Shown: positions 48,854-58,695, counted from the stretch's first letter. The stretch: DNA of 64,000 nucleotides from Sphingobacterium daejeonense (GCF_901472535.1 NZ_LR590470.1:3286001-3350000); one strand, 5' to 3'. Notes: a model not told the origin generated them from the sequence alone. A program made the numbers and translations.

Positions 48854-49819
48854 TTAAAAATCCTTGATTGGCGCTTTGTCATAGTAAGCCATGATTTCGT
48901 CATGTGATGGTTGTTTCACAGGACGTACTAAGCGCATCCCAACAAATGGTGCTTCTGGGAACCACCAGTTTGATTTTGGAATTTGAGGATCCAATTGTTT
49001 CCAGAAAGGATCAGAAGCTCCTCTGGATGCTGAACGCAAATCTGCTGGCTCACTCTCAAAAGATCCACCACGTACAACATGTGGATATAGTTTGGTAGGC
49101 ACATTCACAGGATTATCAGCTACTTTCCCTTCAAATTGTTTGTAGAACTCGGCATCATATTGGTCATAAGTCCACTCAGCTACATTTCCATAGATATCAA
49201 ATAAGCCCCAAGGGTTTGCTTTTTTGGTACCAACTTTTGTTGTTTTACCTGAAGAATTTTCTTTGTACACAGCATACTCGGCTAATTGAGCAGCATCATC
49301 ACCAAAGAAATATTCTGTCTCAGACCCGGCTCTACTAGCGTATTCCCATTCAGCTTCTGTTGGGAGTCTATAAAATACGCCTGTTCTTACATATAACCAT
49401 TTGCAATATTGGATGGCATTATAATGAGTCATTGCTAATGCCGGTTGCCCATCTTTACCAAATCCAAATGTCATATCTAAATATGGTTTTGTTGGCCTCG
49501 TTACTGCATCTACTTCTGCAGGAACTTTACCATCAGTTGATTTCGTGATTTCAAAGTCTTTATATAGGAAGGGTTCAAATATATTCCATGTAACTTCATA
49601 TGTTCCCATCCAAAATGGATCTACTTTTACCTTATGAACTGGTTTTTCATCAGCATTGGAAGATTTTGCACTCCCCATATTGAATTCTCCGCCCGGAATG
49701 GCTTCCATCGTAAATTCTAAACTCGTCCCTTCAATCTTTTGTGTATAACGCTCATGCTTTTCTTGAGCATTAGACAACTGAATCCCTGCCAACAAGGCAA
49801 AGAATAAAACTCTTTTCAT
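48854..49819 (-). CDS. Secreted SUMF1/formylglycine-generating-enzyme-like protein
   Basis: 321 residues with a signal peptide (cut near LSNA-Q). The FGE-sulfatase fold is marked by IPGGEFNMGS, PFWMGTYEVTW, YRLPTEAEWEYASRAG, NPWGLFDIYGNVAEWTYD, VVRGGSF and GMRLV. True formylglycine enzymes need Cys residues in the C-terminal core; I see none there. So this is more likely a non-classical member (binding protein or other oxidase). It is the first clearly coupled gene of the operon. Confidence 0.85.
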   Translation of the reverse strand: MKRVLFFALLAGIQLSNAQEKHERYTQKIEGTSLEFTMEAIPGGEFNMGSAKSSNADEKPVHKVKVDPFWMGTYEVTWNIFEPFLYKDFEITKSTDGKVPAEVDAVTRPTKPYLDMTFGFGKDGQPALAMTHYNAIQYCKWLYVRTGVFYRLPTEAEWEYASRAGSETEYFFGDDAAQLAEYAVYKENSSGKTTKVGTKKANPWGLFDIYGNVAEWTYDQYDAEFYKQFEGKVADNPVNVPTKLYPHVVRGGSFESEPADLRSASRGASDPFWKQLDPQIPKSNWWFPEAPFVGMRLVRPVKQPSHDEIMAYYDKAPIKDF

Positions 49820-49919
49820 AAACTATTTAAGTATGTTAAAATCTAAAAATAATCCGTATTTCGTTGAATTAATAGCAATAAAGATAAGCATTTCCCAAAA
49901 TATTTCGATAACATTTAGG

Positions 49920-50835
49920 TTACAAAAAATAAGTTGTTAATAGATGGTACCACATGTATGTGGTCAAAAGACCTATCGGGATACTCAATCCAATAACACT
50001 GTTTCCAACTTTCGAATTTAACTTAAACTGACTTAATATAATACTGGTTGCCACTAAACTAGGCATTGCCATCTCAAACATTGATACCTGAGGAATTTCA
50101 CCTTTTAATCCTAACCATATTGCTATTAAAAGCTACAATGCCCGGCGCGATTATTAATTTATAAACTAATGCATAAATTATATTAGGAACTTCGGTTTTT
50201 ACAATAGCAAAATTCAATTGTAGTCCAATTGAGAACAACGCAATAGGCGAAACTGTGGAGCCCAAAATTCTAAAGAATTCGTCTAAGCTGCTGAGATCGA
50301 TAAACCTAGGGATCGATAATGCCAACAAACAACCTATTAATGGTGGGAATGTGAATACTCTTTTCAAGATAAAAAGAAAATCAACTTTTTTGTTTTTCTT
50401 AAGGCTTCCTTTCATTGCAACAATGACGCCGACTGTTGATAGCAAAAAGAAAGTCATTTGGTCACTTACGATTCCTATAGGCAATGCCTCGACTCCAAAA
50501 TATGCCGTTATTAAAGGAAAACCGACAAAAGAAGTGTTACTGAGTCCAGCAATTAACATCAGTGTGTGCGATGTTCGTTTGGAGATCTTAGTGATTTTTT
50601 CCAGGATATAAAAGAATAAAATAGATCCAGAAAGCACTATTATTGGTCCTAACATCGTAAACAACAAACTATTGTCCCACTGAAGTTTAGGAAGGAAATT
50701 GAAAGATAGTGCAGGTAACCCAAAGTAAAGAACCCAAGCGTTCAATGCTTTGAAACCATCTTTGGCTACCCAATTGAATTTTCTACTGATTATCCCAGCG
50801 GAGAGGCAAAAAATGATAAGGATAAAGTTTGACAC
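49920..50835 (-). CDS. AEC (auxin efflux carrier) family transporter (frame break)
   Basis: About 305 residues once one T is removed from four at about 50127-50132; then VALIAIWLGLKGEIPQ continues to a stop at 49920. The uninterrupted frame ends at 50098. Around ten hydrophobic segments in two halves, with FGLPALSFNFL in the first and SPIALFSIGLQL in the second, fit the family. Bacterial members often move small organic acids such as malonate or malate. It may be part of the sugar-oxidation run (about 100 bases to the next gene). Confidence 0.85.
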
Positions 50836-50957
50836 AATGTTTAAGTTTTAACGAATTGCAATACTCATTTGAAACAAATATGACATTGCCTACGTTTTAT
50901 GCGTTAAAGTTATTACTATTTTTGACGACTTAATGTAAAATCCATAACTATTATTCT

Positions 50958-52097
50958 GTGATCAGGCTTTATTTTATTTTTCTAATACTTATTATACCAT
51001 CTTTTGCAAAAAGTCAGATCTCTGAAATTAAAAAAGAATTGAAATCAAGTCCACTTATTTTTGAGTTAGAAACAGAAAATGGTGGCATATTAGCTCAAAA
51101 AGGGTTGAAATCCACCACCTATGAAGGTGCCTATTACAACGGTTTGAATTTTAAAATTGGCTGGAAACAGAGAGCAAAAAGAGATCAATACTATCAGATT
51201 TACAATTATCCAATCTACGGTATTGGAATTTACTCCAGTACGTTTAATACTGATATCCTCGGAAGCCCTTTTGCGGTTTATGGCTTTGTCCAAACACCGA
51301 TTTCACCCAAAGAAGATAGCCGTTGGAGTTATGATTACAGGATCGGATTAGGCTTGTCGGCTAACTTTAAACCTTATAATGAAAATGAAAATCCATTGAA
51401 TTTGGTCATAGGATCAAAAAACAATGTGTTTATTGACTTAGGAATTAGAGCTCAATATAAAATCAACCCACATTGGAAAGCAGGGGTTGGCTTGGCTTTT
51501 CACCATTTTTCAAATGGTGCCCTTCGACTACCAAATAAAGGGGTAAACTTAGTTCCTCTAACTGTTTCTGTAAATTATCAATTGAATCCTGAACTCAAGA
51601 TAAATAGGGATTCCGTTTTAAAACCATTTTCTAAGAAAATTCTCTATCATATAAATTATGGTGCTGGGTTCAAACAATTAAAGGACGATTCGGATGAGAG
51701 GTTCTTTAAAACAACCTTGAGTGCTTATGCAAGCAGACATGTATCTTATAAATGGAGATTAGGTGGCGGTTTTGATTTGTTCTATTCCTCCTCAGGCAAT
51801 GATGCGGAAATCGCAGGAGACAAATCCGGAAAACTTAGTTCTAAACTTTCTGGTGGCCCCTCCTTTTATGTAGCCCATATTTTGAATGAGCGCTTGGTAT
51901 TGAATGGAAATGTCGGTTATTACTTGCACAACCAACGTTTCAATGGTGAGATAAAAAGAATTTTCCTTAGGGCAGGCGCAAGATATTATGTTTATAAAAA
52001 CATAAATGCAGGTGTTTCCATCAAAGCTCATATGGGCAAGGCAGATTTTATTGAATGGACCGTTGGATACACATTTAACAGGGACAGTTCCAATTAA
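50958..52097 (+). CDS. Acyloxyacyl hydrolase (PagL-like lipid A 3-O-deacylase)
   Basis: 379 residues with a signal peptide (cut near AKSQ). The region HHFSNGALRLPNKGVNLV holds the His-Ser pair of the PagL active site. Flanking strands (IYGIGIYSS, YDYRIGLGLSANF, WKAGVGLAFHHFSNG) form the small outer-membrane barrel. The C-terminal 150 residues add a second barrel-like part that classical PagL (about 190 residues) lacks. The start codon is GTG. TATTTTTG at 50917-50924 may be the -7 box. Confidence 0.85.
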   Translation: MIRLYFIFLILIIPSFAKSQISEIKKELKSSPLIFELETENGGILAQKGLKSTTYEGAYYNGLNFKIGWKQRAKRDQYYQIYNYPIYGIGIYSSTFNTDILGSPFAVYGFVQTPISPKEDSRWSYDYRIGLGLSANFKPYNENENPLNLVIGSKNNVFIDLGIRAQYKINPHWKAGVGLAFHHFSNGALRLPNKGVNLVPLTVSVNYQLNPELKINRDSVLKPFSKKILYHINYGAGFKQLKDDSDERFFKTTLSAYASRHVSYKWRLGGGFDLFYSSSGNDAEIAGDKSGKLSSKLSGGPSFYVAHILNERLVLNGNVGYYLHNQRFNGEIKRIFLRAGARYYVYKNINAGVSIKAHMGKADFIEWTVGYTFNRDSSN

Positions 52098-52143
52098 ATT
52101 AAACTTTTGTGAGTTTATATTGTTGCATTGAGAAAAGTACCTT

Positions 52144-52851
52144 ATGCCGCAAACATTTGCTGACAAAATCATTGATTTCAATCAACATTTACAATACTCA
52201 GGCGAGCTGCCTGAAGGTTTCCATGTATTGAACCCATTTTTTGACAACCCTGAAACCATGCAGGTAATGCGTCAATTCTATCATAAATTTTATGATGATC
52301 ATATGGAGCGCAAATTTATTATCGGCATCAATCCTAGCAGACATGGCGCTGGAGTAACCGGTGTACCTTTTACGGATACTAAAAGACTGGAAAGTGAGTG
52401 CGGGATTCCAATGCTGAGTGCGAGGACTCATGAAATATCATCGGTTTTTATTTACGACATGATCAAAGAATACGGTGGTCCTGACCTTTTTTATAAAAAC
52501 CATTATATCAACTCTCCTTTTCCCCTTGCCATTATTAGAGAATTGAAACCCGGCCAATTTGTAAATGCTAATTATTACGATGACCCCAAACTTTTTTTAA
52601 TGGTGAAAGATTTCATGATTGAATCGTTAAAGAAACATATTGACTTGGGACTAAGGACTGATGAAGTTTATATCCTGGGAAAGAAAAACGCCACCTTTAT
52701 TGATAAATTAAATAAGGAAACAAGTTTGTTCAAAAACCTAGTCGTATTAGAACATCCTAGATTTATCCAACAGTATAAATCAAAAGAGAAGCACTTCTAC
52801 ATTGATAAATATTTATTAGCATTGAATGAGGATGAAGAAGGAAATTTATAG
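52144..52851 (+). CDS. SMUG2-type uracil-DNA glycosylase family protein
   Basis: 235 residues. FIIGINPSRHGAGVTGVPFTD is the glycosylase motif I of the SMUG2 subgroup (GINPSRHG), and VVLEHPRFIQQY is the C-terminal HP loop. Such enzymes are expected to excise damaged bases (uracil, hypoxanthine) from DNA. The next gene (DUF488) starts inside its last codons, and DUF2945 follows three bases later: a compact three-gene unit. Confidence 0.88.
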   Translation: MPQTFADKIIDFNQHLQYSGELPEGFHVLNPFFDNPETMQVMRQFYHKFYDDHMERKFIIGINPSRHGAGVTGVPFTDTKRLESECGIPMLSARTHEISSVFIYDMIKEYGGPDLFYKNHYINSPFPLAIIRELKPGQFVNANYYDDPKLFLMVKDFMIESLKKHIDLGLRTDEVYILGKKNATFIDKLNKETSLFKNLVVLEHPRFIQQYKSKEKHFYIDKYLLALNEDEEGNL

Positions 52852-53368
52852 CATAGGTCATTCCACTCATCCCATTGAAGAGTTTCTGAAGATATTGAAA
52901 TCTTTCGCAATCACTTTGCTTGTTGATATTCGGAGACATCCTGGTTCACGAAAATATCCACAGTACAATCAGGATAATTTGGGGCAAGTTTTACAAAATC
53001 ATCAGATTGAATATCTACATTTAGCAGAATTGGGAGGTAGAAGAAAGCCAAAGAAAGACAGCAGAAACACAGGCTGGCGGAATCTGTCATTCCGTGGGTA
53101 TGCAGATTATATGGAGTCTGAGGAATTTATTGATGGAATACAAAAATTGGAAGATCTTGCCAACAAACAAAAAACTGCATTTATGTGTTCAGAAGCCGTA
53201 TGGTGGAGTTGTCATCGATCTATGGTTGCTGATTATCTAAAACTAGAGGGGTGGACTGTTTGGCATATTATGGGGGTCCAAAAATCTGTTGAACATCCCT
53301 ATACATCAGTTGCCAAAATTATTGATGGCAAATTGAATTACGAAGATATAAATCTATTTAATTCGTAG
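52826..53368 (+). CDS. DUF488 family protein
   Basis: 180 residues. The family pattern is clear: IYSIGHSTHPIEEFL, LLVDIRRHPGSRKYPQYN, YLHLAELGGRR, and FMCSEAVWWSCHRSMVADYL with conserved Cys and His. The function of the family is not established; a nucleic-acid or redox role has been suggested from context. Its start overlaps the glycosylase gene by 26 bases. Confidence 0.92.
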   Translation: MRMKKEIYSIGHSTHPIEEFLKILKSFAITLLVDIRRHPGSRKYPQYNQDNLGQVLQNHQIEYLHLAELGGRRKPKKDSRNTGWRNLSFRGYADYMESEEFIDGIQKLEDLANKQKTAFMCSEAVWWSCHRSMVADYLKLEGWTVWHIMGVQKSVEHPYTSVAKIIDGKLNYEDINLFNS

Positions 53369-53371
53369 AAC

Positions 53372-53584
53372 ATGGAAAAGAAATTCAAAATTGGAGATCA
53401 GGTAAGTTGGAATTCAGAAGCTGGGCGTGTTTCTGGTACGATTATTAAAATTCACACTAAAGATTTTAATTACAAAGGATATACGCACCATGCAAGTCCT
53501 GAAGACCCTCAATACGAAATTAAAAGTTATAAAACAGATCATATCGCAGCACATAAAGGGAAAGCGTTGACCCTAGAAGAATAA
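53372..53584 (+). CDS. DUF2945 (Tudor-like) small protein
   Basis: 70 residues: FKIGDQVSWNSEAGRVSGTI, then YEIKSYKTDHIAAHKGKAL. This matches DUF2945, a small Tudor/SH3-like barrel. It lies three bases after DUF488, as the last gene of the glycosylase unit. Confidence 0.88.
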   Translation: MEKKFKIGDQVSWNSEAGRVSGTIIKIHTKDFNYKGYTHHASPEDPQYEIKSYKTDHIAAHKGKALTLEE

Positions 53585-53719
53585 TGCTATTCCCTGTAAC
53601 ATTTGCCTTGATACACTTACCCATTTAGTTAAAGAATACCTACCTTTGACGAACTCAATTTCCTTATTTCTAATCAAAAGATCAACCTTTAGTGAGCGTT
53701 GATAACTTGTCATTTCGAA

Positions 53720-54991
53720 ATGAATAGAAAAAGAATCATTCAACAAAATTACTTTAAGCTTTTTGGCATTTCACTATTTGTCGGATTATTAAGTTCGTTT
53801 CTAGCAACAATACTGAGATTTATTACAGAAAAGACTGAACATAAAGTTTTCGAGTTTATCTCAGGAACAAATCCTTATCTATTTATAATTTTTCCTACTA
53901 TTGGGATTACCATTATATATTTCTTAAGGAAATATGCTTTTAAAGGGAGGAAAAACAAAGGGATTACGGAAATCTATAATACTTTGGACCGTAGAAAAGA
54001 CCATTTGCCGCTTTTTAAAATTCCTTCTCACTTTTTAAACGGTTTTTTGACTGTTATTTTCGGTGGTTCTTCAGGTATTGAGGTTTCTACAGTCGTTGCT
54101 ACCGCAACCATTGGTAATGAAGTTTACAAGAAAAATTTCTCTGCTAAACTTTACAAAAGGGAATTAATTTGTGCAGCATCTGCGGCAGGTGTAGCAATAC
54201 TATTCTCAAGTCCATTAGCGGGGTTATTGTTTGGAATTGAAGTTATCAGTCGCAAGTTCAAAAAAACGATTTTAATAAGTTGCATGGCATCAACCCTTGT
54301 CGCTTCGTTATTTATCTATTCATTTGGAGAAGGTCCTATCATATCAAATTATCTCATTGACTGGCAATGGAAATCAATACCCTTCTTTTTGATTATAAGC
54401 TGCTTGGCTGGTATTTTAGCAGTGGGATTTACCTTATTGGTGATTTATACCAAGACTTTTTTCGGAAATATTAATAACAATTTTATCCGTGTAAACTTAG
54501 GAGCGATCTCTGTTGGGTTATTAATCTTTTATTTCCCAGTATTATTTGGTGACAGTTATCATGGTTTAAATGAAGTATTAAATACAGAATCTATTTCTAT
54601 TGGCTATTTATTATTACTGATTCTTTTAAAACCTCTAGCTTCTTCTCTCACTCTTGGCGCTGGTGGTGACGGGGGTGTGTTTGCACCAAGTATAATTGCA
54701 GGTGCTTTTTTAGGATTGTCCATTGCAATTTTTTGCAAGTCAATCTTGGGGATGGATATTAGTCCTATAAATTATGCATTGATTGGTGCTGGTTCAGCGC
54801 TTTCTGCTGCAATATATGCTCCATTTACTGCTATAATAATTATCTGCAACATTACTCCAAATGGTTATACTCTATTTATTCCATTAATAGTTTGTTGCCT
54901 GTTATCTAAATACTTTGCAAATAAATTACTCCCATATAATGTTTATACATATGATATGTATAAGGAAAACCTTAAAAAATCTATCGCATAA
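53720..54991 (+). CDS. ClC-type chloride channel/antiporter
   Basis: About 423 residues from the ATG at 53720 (MNRKRIIQQNYF); a TTG seven codons earlier is also in frame. About ten to twelve hydrophobic helices. GGSSGIEVSTVV stands in place of the usual GREGP region: the gating Glu is kept but the surrounding residues differ. GGDGGVFAPSIIAGAFLG matches the GxFxP motif, and AAIYAPFTAI is the final helix. There are no cytosolic CBS domains. Whether it is a channel or a Cl-/H+ exchanger cannot be told. Confidence 0.9.
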   Translation: MNRKRIIQQNYFKLFGISLFVGLLSSFLATILRFITEKTEHKVFEFISGTNPYLFIIFPTIGITIIYFLRKYAFKGRKNKGITEIYNTLDRRKDHLPLFKIPSHFLNGFLTVIFGGSSGIEVSTVVATATIGNEVYKKNFSAKLYKRELICAASAAGVAILFSSPLAGLLFGIEVISRKFKKTILISCMASTLVASLFIYSFGEGPIISNYLIDWQWKSIPFFLIISCLAGILAVGFTLLVIYTKTFFGNINNNFIRVNLGAISVGLLIFYFPVLFGDSYHGLNEVLNTESISIGYLLLLILLKPLASSLTLGAGGDGGVFAPSIIAGAFLGLSIAIFCKSILGMDISPINYALIGAGSALSAAIYAPFTAIIIICNITPNGYTLFIPLIVCCLLSKYFANKLLPYNVYTYDMYKENLKKSIA

Positions 54992-55088
54992 ATTAACGTA
55001 AAAATCATATAGACAAATTGATTCAGATAAATCTGTTTATTAACTTGTCTAAAATTTTAAAAACCTAACCTTAATTCTATCGAAACCT

Positions 55089-56264
55089 ATGAAAAGGAAT
55101 TTTATAGTACTACTTTCTCTATGCTTATCAATTGTTTCATTAAATGCCCAGGAGAAAATAAAAATCAGTCATTTACCTTATATTCAAGCTTTGACAGACT
55201 CCACTGTTTCCATTATTTGGACCAGCAATAAGGATGCTATTGGATGGGTTGAACTGGCTCCTGATGATAAAACTCATTTTTATCAGCAAGAACGTCCTAA
55301 GATATTTTCAGGGAAATATGGTTTTAAAAACGTAGGAACTGTTCATCAGGTCGATTTAAAAGGTCTAAAACCAGGTACTAAGTATAGATATCGTGTCTAT
55401 AACCAAGAAGTATTGAAACATGAGGGAACGAGTGTTCAATATGGTGAGTATGCTGCAACAAATGTTTATAGGGAAAAACCACTTACCTTTTCTACTCCTG
55501 GACCAAAATCCAATGTGACATTTGCTGTGATCAATGATATTCACGGCAAAAATGATGTGATGACTAGCCTTATTAAGCAAGTAGATTTAGAAAATACAGA
55601 TTTTATTGTTTTCAATGGTGATATGGTTGACAATCTGTTGAGTGAAGAACAAATGTACACCGGTTTCATGGATACTGCCATAAAACTATTTGCAAGTGAA
55701 AAGCCCATGTACTATTCACGTGGCAACCACGAAACTCGAGGTCCATTTGCAACCTCCTATCCGAAATATTTCCCAACGAGCTCAGGAGAACTGTATTATA
55801 TGTTTAATCAAGGGGATGCATGCTTTATTGTATTGGATTGTGGCGAGGACAAACCTGACAGCGATATCGAATACAGTGGAATCGTGGATATGGACGCTTA
55901 TAGAACGGAACAAGCAAAATGGCTTGAGAAAGCTGTTAGCAGCTCTGCCTACAAAAACGCCAAGTATAAGATTATTATTTGCCATATCCCACCTGTACTG
56001 GGTTGGCATGGCATGGAAGATATCCGCAATAAATTCGTTCCAATATTAAACAAAGCTGGTGCTCAAATCATGCTGAGCGGCCATATGCACCGACATGAAA
56101 TCCTGAAACCAGATCAAGATATCAATTTCCCTGTAATCATCAACTCAAATGTCAACCTCATCAAAGTAAACCTTGACCAAAACCAAGGAACCTTTAAAAT
56201 CTATAACCAAGATGGAAAAATGATAGAGGAAGTGGTGATTGGGAAGAAAGCTATTAGACATTAG
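55089..56264 (+). CDS. Secreted purple-acid-phosphatase-like metallophosphoesterase
   Basis: 391 residues with a signal peptide (cut near SLNAQ). An N-terminal fibronectin-like domain (VSIIWTSNKDAIGWVEL; LKGLKPGTKYRYRVYN) is followed by the dinuclear metal core: VINDIHGKN, FNGDMVDN, RGNHETRG, IICHIPP and LSGHMHRHE. It is probably a periplasmic or surface phosphatase or phosphodiesterase; the substrate is unknown. Confidence 0.9.
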   Translation: MKRNFIVLLSLCLSIVSLNAQEKIKISHLPYIQALTDSTVSIIWTSNKDAIGWVELAPDDKTHFYQQERPKIFSGKYGFKNVGTVHQVDLKGLKPGTKYRYRVYNQEVLKHEGTSVQYGEYAATNVYREKPLTFSTPGPKSNVTFAVINDIHGKNDVMTSLIKQVDLENTDFIVFNGDMVDNLLSEEQMYTGFMDTAIKLFASEKPMYYSRGNHETRGPFATSYPKYFPTSSGELYYMFNQGDACFIVLDCGEDKPDSDIEYSGIVDMDAYRTEQAKWLEKAVSSSAYKNAKYKIIICHIPPVLGWHGMEDIRNKFVPILNKAGAQIMLSGHMHRHEILKPDQDINFPVIINSNVNLIKVNLDQNQGTFKIYNQDGKMIEEVVIGKKAIRH

Positions 56265-56420
56265 ACTTGAGATGTGAGATATGAGATGTGAGATGTGAGA
56301 TGTGAGATGTGATTTCAATATTCTTTCAGAAAGTCTTTCCGAAAATTCTCAATACTCATATCTCATATCTCACATCAAGGCAAAAAAAAAGCAAAACTCA
56401 GGTTTTGCTTTTTTTTTGCC
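56265..56420. repeat. Tandem repeat with inverted arm and strong palindromic terminator
   Basis: Right after the phosphatase stop, the unit GAGATGT repeats about six times (56268-56311), the same unit as at 4073-4122. The inverse (CTCATATCTCATATCTCACATC in two steps) lies at 56353-56376, so the two arms could pair. A 42-base palindrome built on GCAAAAC-TCA-GGTTTTGC with long A/T tracts follows (56379-56420). It is a bidirectional terminator for the converging genes. Confidence 0.85.
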
Positions 56421-57019
56421 TATTTGAACAACTTAAAAATCTTACTTCCGAAATTCTTATCTACCGTAATATAGGATGGGTAGTAGATATTCTGTCCGGC
56501 GATGCGGATGGAAGGTTTAATTTTAAGTACCATAAATCCTTCTGACTTTTTATTCAGCAATTCATCAAAGAATTTATCGAATCCATTTTCTTTTGCTTTA
56601 TTGAAGATATTTGCTTTGAATGTCATTGGTACGATTGTACTTTCACCTTGATTTAGATTGACATTTTGATCTACTGTACCTTCAAATAATGGTGAATTTT
56701 GGATTTCAATAACATATTTGAATGAATTAAAAGCTGCTTTTTGCACTTCAGGATTAGTGATTTTCAAGTTAACTTTTCCTTCCAATGGTAATTCTTTGCT
56801 AAACAGTGCCATGGCTAAGCTTGCAATCGAAGACATATTATAGTTGCCATCTGAACCTTTGAAAGAATCCAGTGATTTGCCATTGAATTTAACTTGATCA
56901 ACAGACTCTACATCATATTCACAATCTGCTAGTGCTTTGATTTGTGCTTTTTTGTTCACCTGGCATCCAGACAACATCATTACAGCACATACTGTTATTA
57001 TTCCAATAATTTTTTTCAT
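56420..57019 (-). CDS. LEA14-like lipoprotein
   Basis: 199 residues. The signal peptide ends in MLSGC (Cys about 19). The mature part alternates strands in the way of LEA type 2/WHy domains (LEGKVNLKITNPEVQKAAF; YVIEIQNSPLFEGTVDQ). Such domains are structural or stress-related. The gene lies six bases after the beta-barrel-like gene upstream. Confidence 0.65.
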   Translation of the reverse strand: MKKIIGIITVCAVMMLSGCQVNKKAQIKALADCEYDVESVDQVKFNGKSLDSFKGSDGNYNMSSIASLAMALFSKELPLEGKVNLKITNPEVQKAAFNSFKYVIEIQNSPLFEGTVDQNVNLNQGESTIVPMTFKANIFNKAKENGFDKFFDELLNKKSEGFMVLKIKPSIRIAGQNIYYPSYITVDKNFGSKIFKLFK

Positions 57020-57025
57020 ATTCTT

Positions 57026-57772
57026 TTATTTTCTACCAAAATTATAAGTCAAACCAAGGGTAAATACTGCATTTCCCGGTTTTAGATATTGGTTGTCCAT
57101 CAATCCAATATTCCATCCATTTGTATACTGAATCTGAAATCCTTTATTCAATTCAAGTCTTGTAAAGAAAATAGGTTCGATGTATAAATTCTCTTCCAAT
57201 TGGCTTGAAACCCCATTTAATTCAAATCTATCCATCTTCACGCGACTCATGCGGATTGCAGTTCCATAGTTTAGAGTCCTTTTCTTGCCAAAAAGATTAA
57301 TCTTGTTTTTTCTTGTTGACGAAAAATTTGCTTGGACGAATATTTTGTTGAAATCTAGATCTCTGGTTTCGACGGGATCACTACCTGTTGTACTTGCTCT
57401 TTTATCGACATCTGTTGTTGCTCCTACGCCATATCCAGCATAGAATTCCAACACACTTCGTTTAGCTTTGCCGACTACAGTATAATAGCCTAATCCACCT
57501 TCATAAAGGTATTGTTTGAAATCATTGTTGTCTGATTTATAATTTAGGCAGGATCCATTTCCTATGACGGCTACATGGTCTGTAACTGCAACGCCAAGGT
57601 TACCACTTACATTTCCTTTGGTATTGACGTGGGCAGCTATATAAGCCTCGCCTTTATTGTTGAACATGGGTGTTGCCGGAACATTTGGCAAATAAACTGA
57701 ACTACAGCTGCTGAACCAAGCAACACTTGCCAGCATTCCTGTAAAAAATAATGAGAACCTTACTTTATTCAT
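57026..57772 (-). CDS. Outer-membrane-type lipoprotein with beta-barrel features
   Basis: About 248 residues from the ATG at 57772 (MNKVRFSLFF). The signal peptide ends in FSSC. The mature part has repeated amphipathic strands (GNLGVAVTDHVAVIG, LEFYAGYGVG, KIFVQANFSS) and ends in VFTLGLTYNFGRK, like an outer membrane barrel. No family recognised. It forms a pair with the LEA-like gene. Confidence 0.65.
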   Translation of the reverse strand: MNKVRFSLFFTGMLASVAWFSSCSSVYLPNVPATPMFNNKGEAYIAAHVNTKGNVSGNLGVAVTDHVAVIGNGSCLNYKSDNNDFKQYLYEGGLGYYTVVGKAKRSVLEFYAGYGVGATTDVDKRASTTGSDPVETRDLDFNKIFVQANFSSTRKNKINLFGKKRTLNYGTAIRMSRVKMDRFELNGVSSQLEENLYIEPIFFTRLELNKGFQIQYTNGWNIGLMDNQYLKPGNAVFTLGLTYNFGRK

Positions 57773-57856
57773 AAAACACATTAACCCTGCATCTCCACAA
57801 ATTATTATGCCAAAGATGCAGAATTTAACAAAAAGTAAGATTTAATTTAGATAAGA

Positions 57857-58690
57857 TTAGATAACTCCATGTTTTTCAAGCTCCTCTTGCATTTCTTTTT
57901 GTAAAGAAACAGCCTCTTCCCTAGCCTTTTCTGCAAAGTCTCTTCCTTTGGATGCATAAATGATTCCACGGGTACTATTTACCAATAACCCGCAATCTTT
58001 ATTCATCCCATATTGACAGACATCCGACAAAGATCCTCCTTGTGCTCCAACTCCAGGAACCAATAGAAAATGGTCTGGTGCGTGCTCACGTATTTTTGTA
58101 AATGCTTCGCCTCTAGTAGCCCCCACTACATACATGATGTTTTCTGAACTTCCCCAAGTATTTACCTTATCAATAACTTCTTCAAATAACTGTTTTCCTT
58201 GCGCATTCTGAAAGTTCTGGAAGTCCAAGCTGCCTTGATTTGAAGTTAATGCCAACACTATTGCCCATTTACCTTCAAAATCCAAGAAAGGAGTAACTGA
58301 ATCCTCGCCCATATAAGGAGCAATGGTAATCGAGTCAAAATTTAAACCTGAAGATTCTGGATTAAAAAATGCCTGAGCATACATTTTGGATGTATTGCCT
58401 ATATCTCCTCTTTTAGCGTCTGCAATGCTGAAACAATCTTTCGGAAGAATTTCACAAGTTTTCCTCAACGATTCCCAACCTTTAACACCATAACTTTCAT
58501 AGAAAGCGATATTTGGCTTGTAGGCAACACAAAGATCTGATGTTGCTTCGATTATGGCTTTATTAAAGGAGAAAATAGGGTCTTCATCATCCAAAAGATG
58601 TTCAGGAATCTTGGTTATATCGGTATCTAAACCTACACATAAAAAGCTCTTTTTACTTTTTATGTTTTCGATTAGCTCTTGCTTAGTCAT
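57857..58690 (-). CDS. pyrF: Orotidine 5'-phosphate decarboxylase (type 2)
   Basis: 277 residues. The catalytic motif is intact: [22 protein letters not shown] at the start and [11 protein letters not shown] near the end (phosphate site) identify the longer type-2 PyrF. It makes UMP. It starts five bases after the TlpA-like gene. Confidence 0.96.
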   Translation of the reverse strand: MTKQELIENIKSKKSFLCVGLDTDITKIPEHLLDDEDPIFSFNKAIIEATSDLCVAYKPNIAFYESYGVKGWESLRKTCEILPKDCFSIADAKRGDIGNTSKMYAQAFFNPESSGLNFDSITIAPYMGEDSVTPFLDFEGKWAIVLALTSNQGSLDFQNFQNAQGKQLFEEVIDKVNTWGSSENIMYVVGATRGEAFTKIREHAPDHFLLVPGVGAQGGSLSDVCQYGMNKDCGLLVNSTRGIIYASKGRDFAEKAREEAVSLQKEMQEELEKHGVI

Positions 58691-58695
58691 TATTT

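Noticed and set aside
48854..49819. Active formylglycine-generating enzyme for sulfatases
   Set aside because: I do not see the active-site Cys pair in the core, and no sulfatase gene is nearby.
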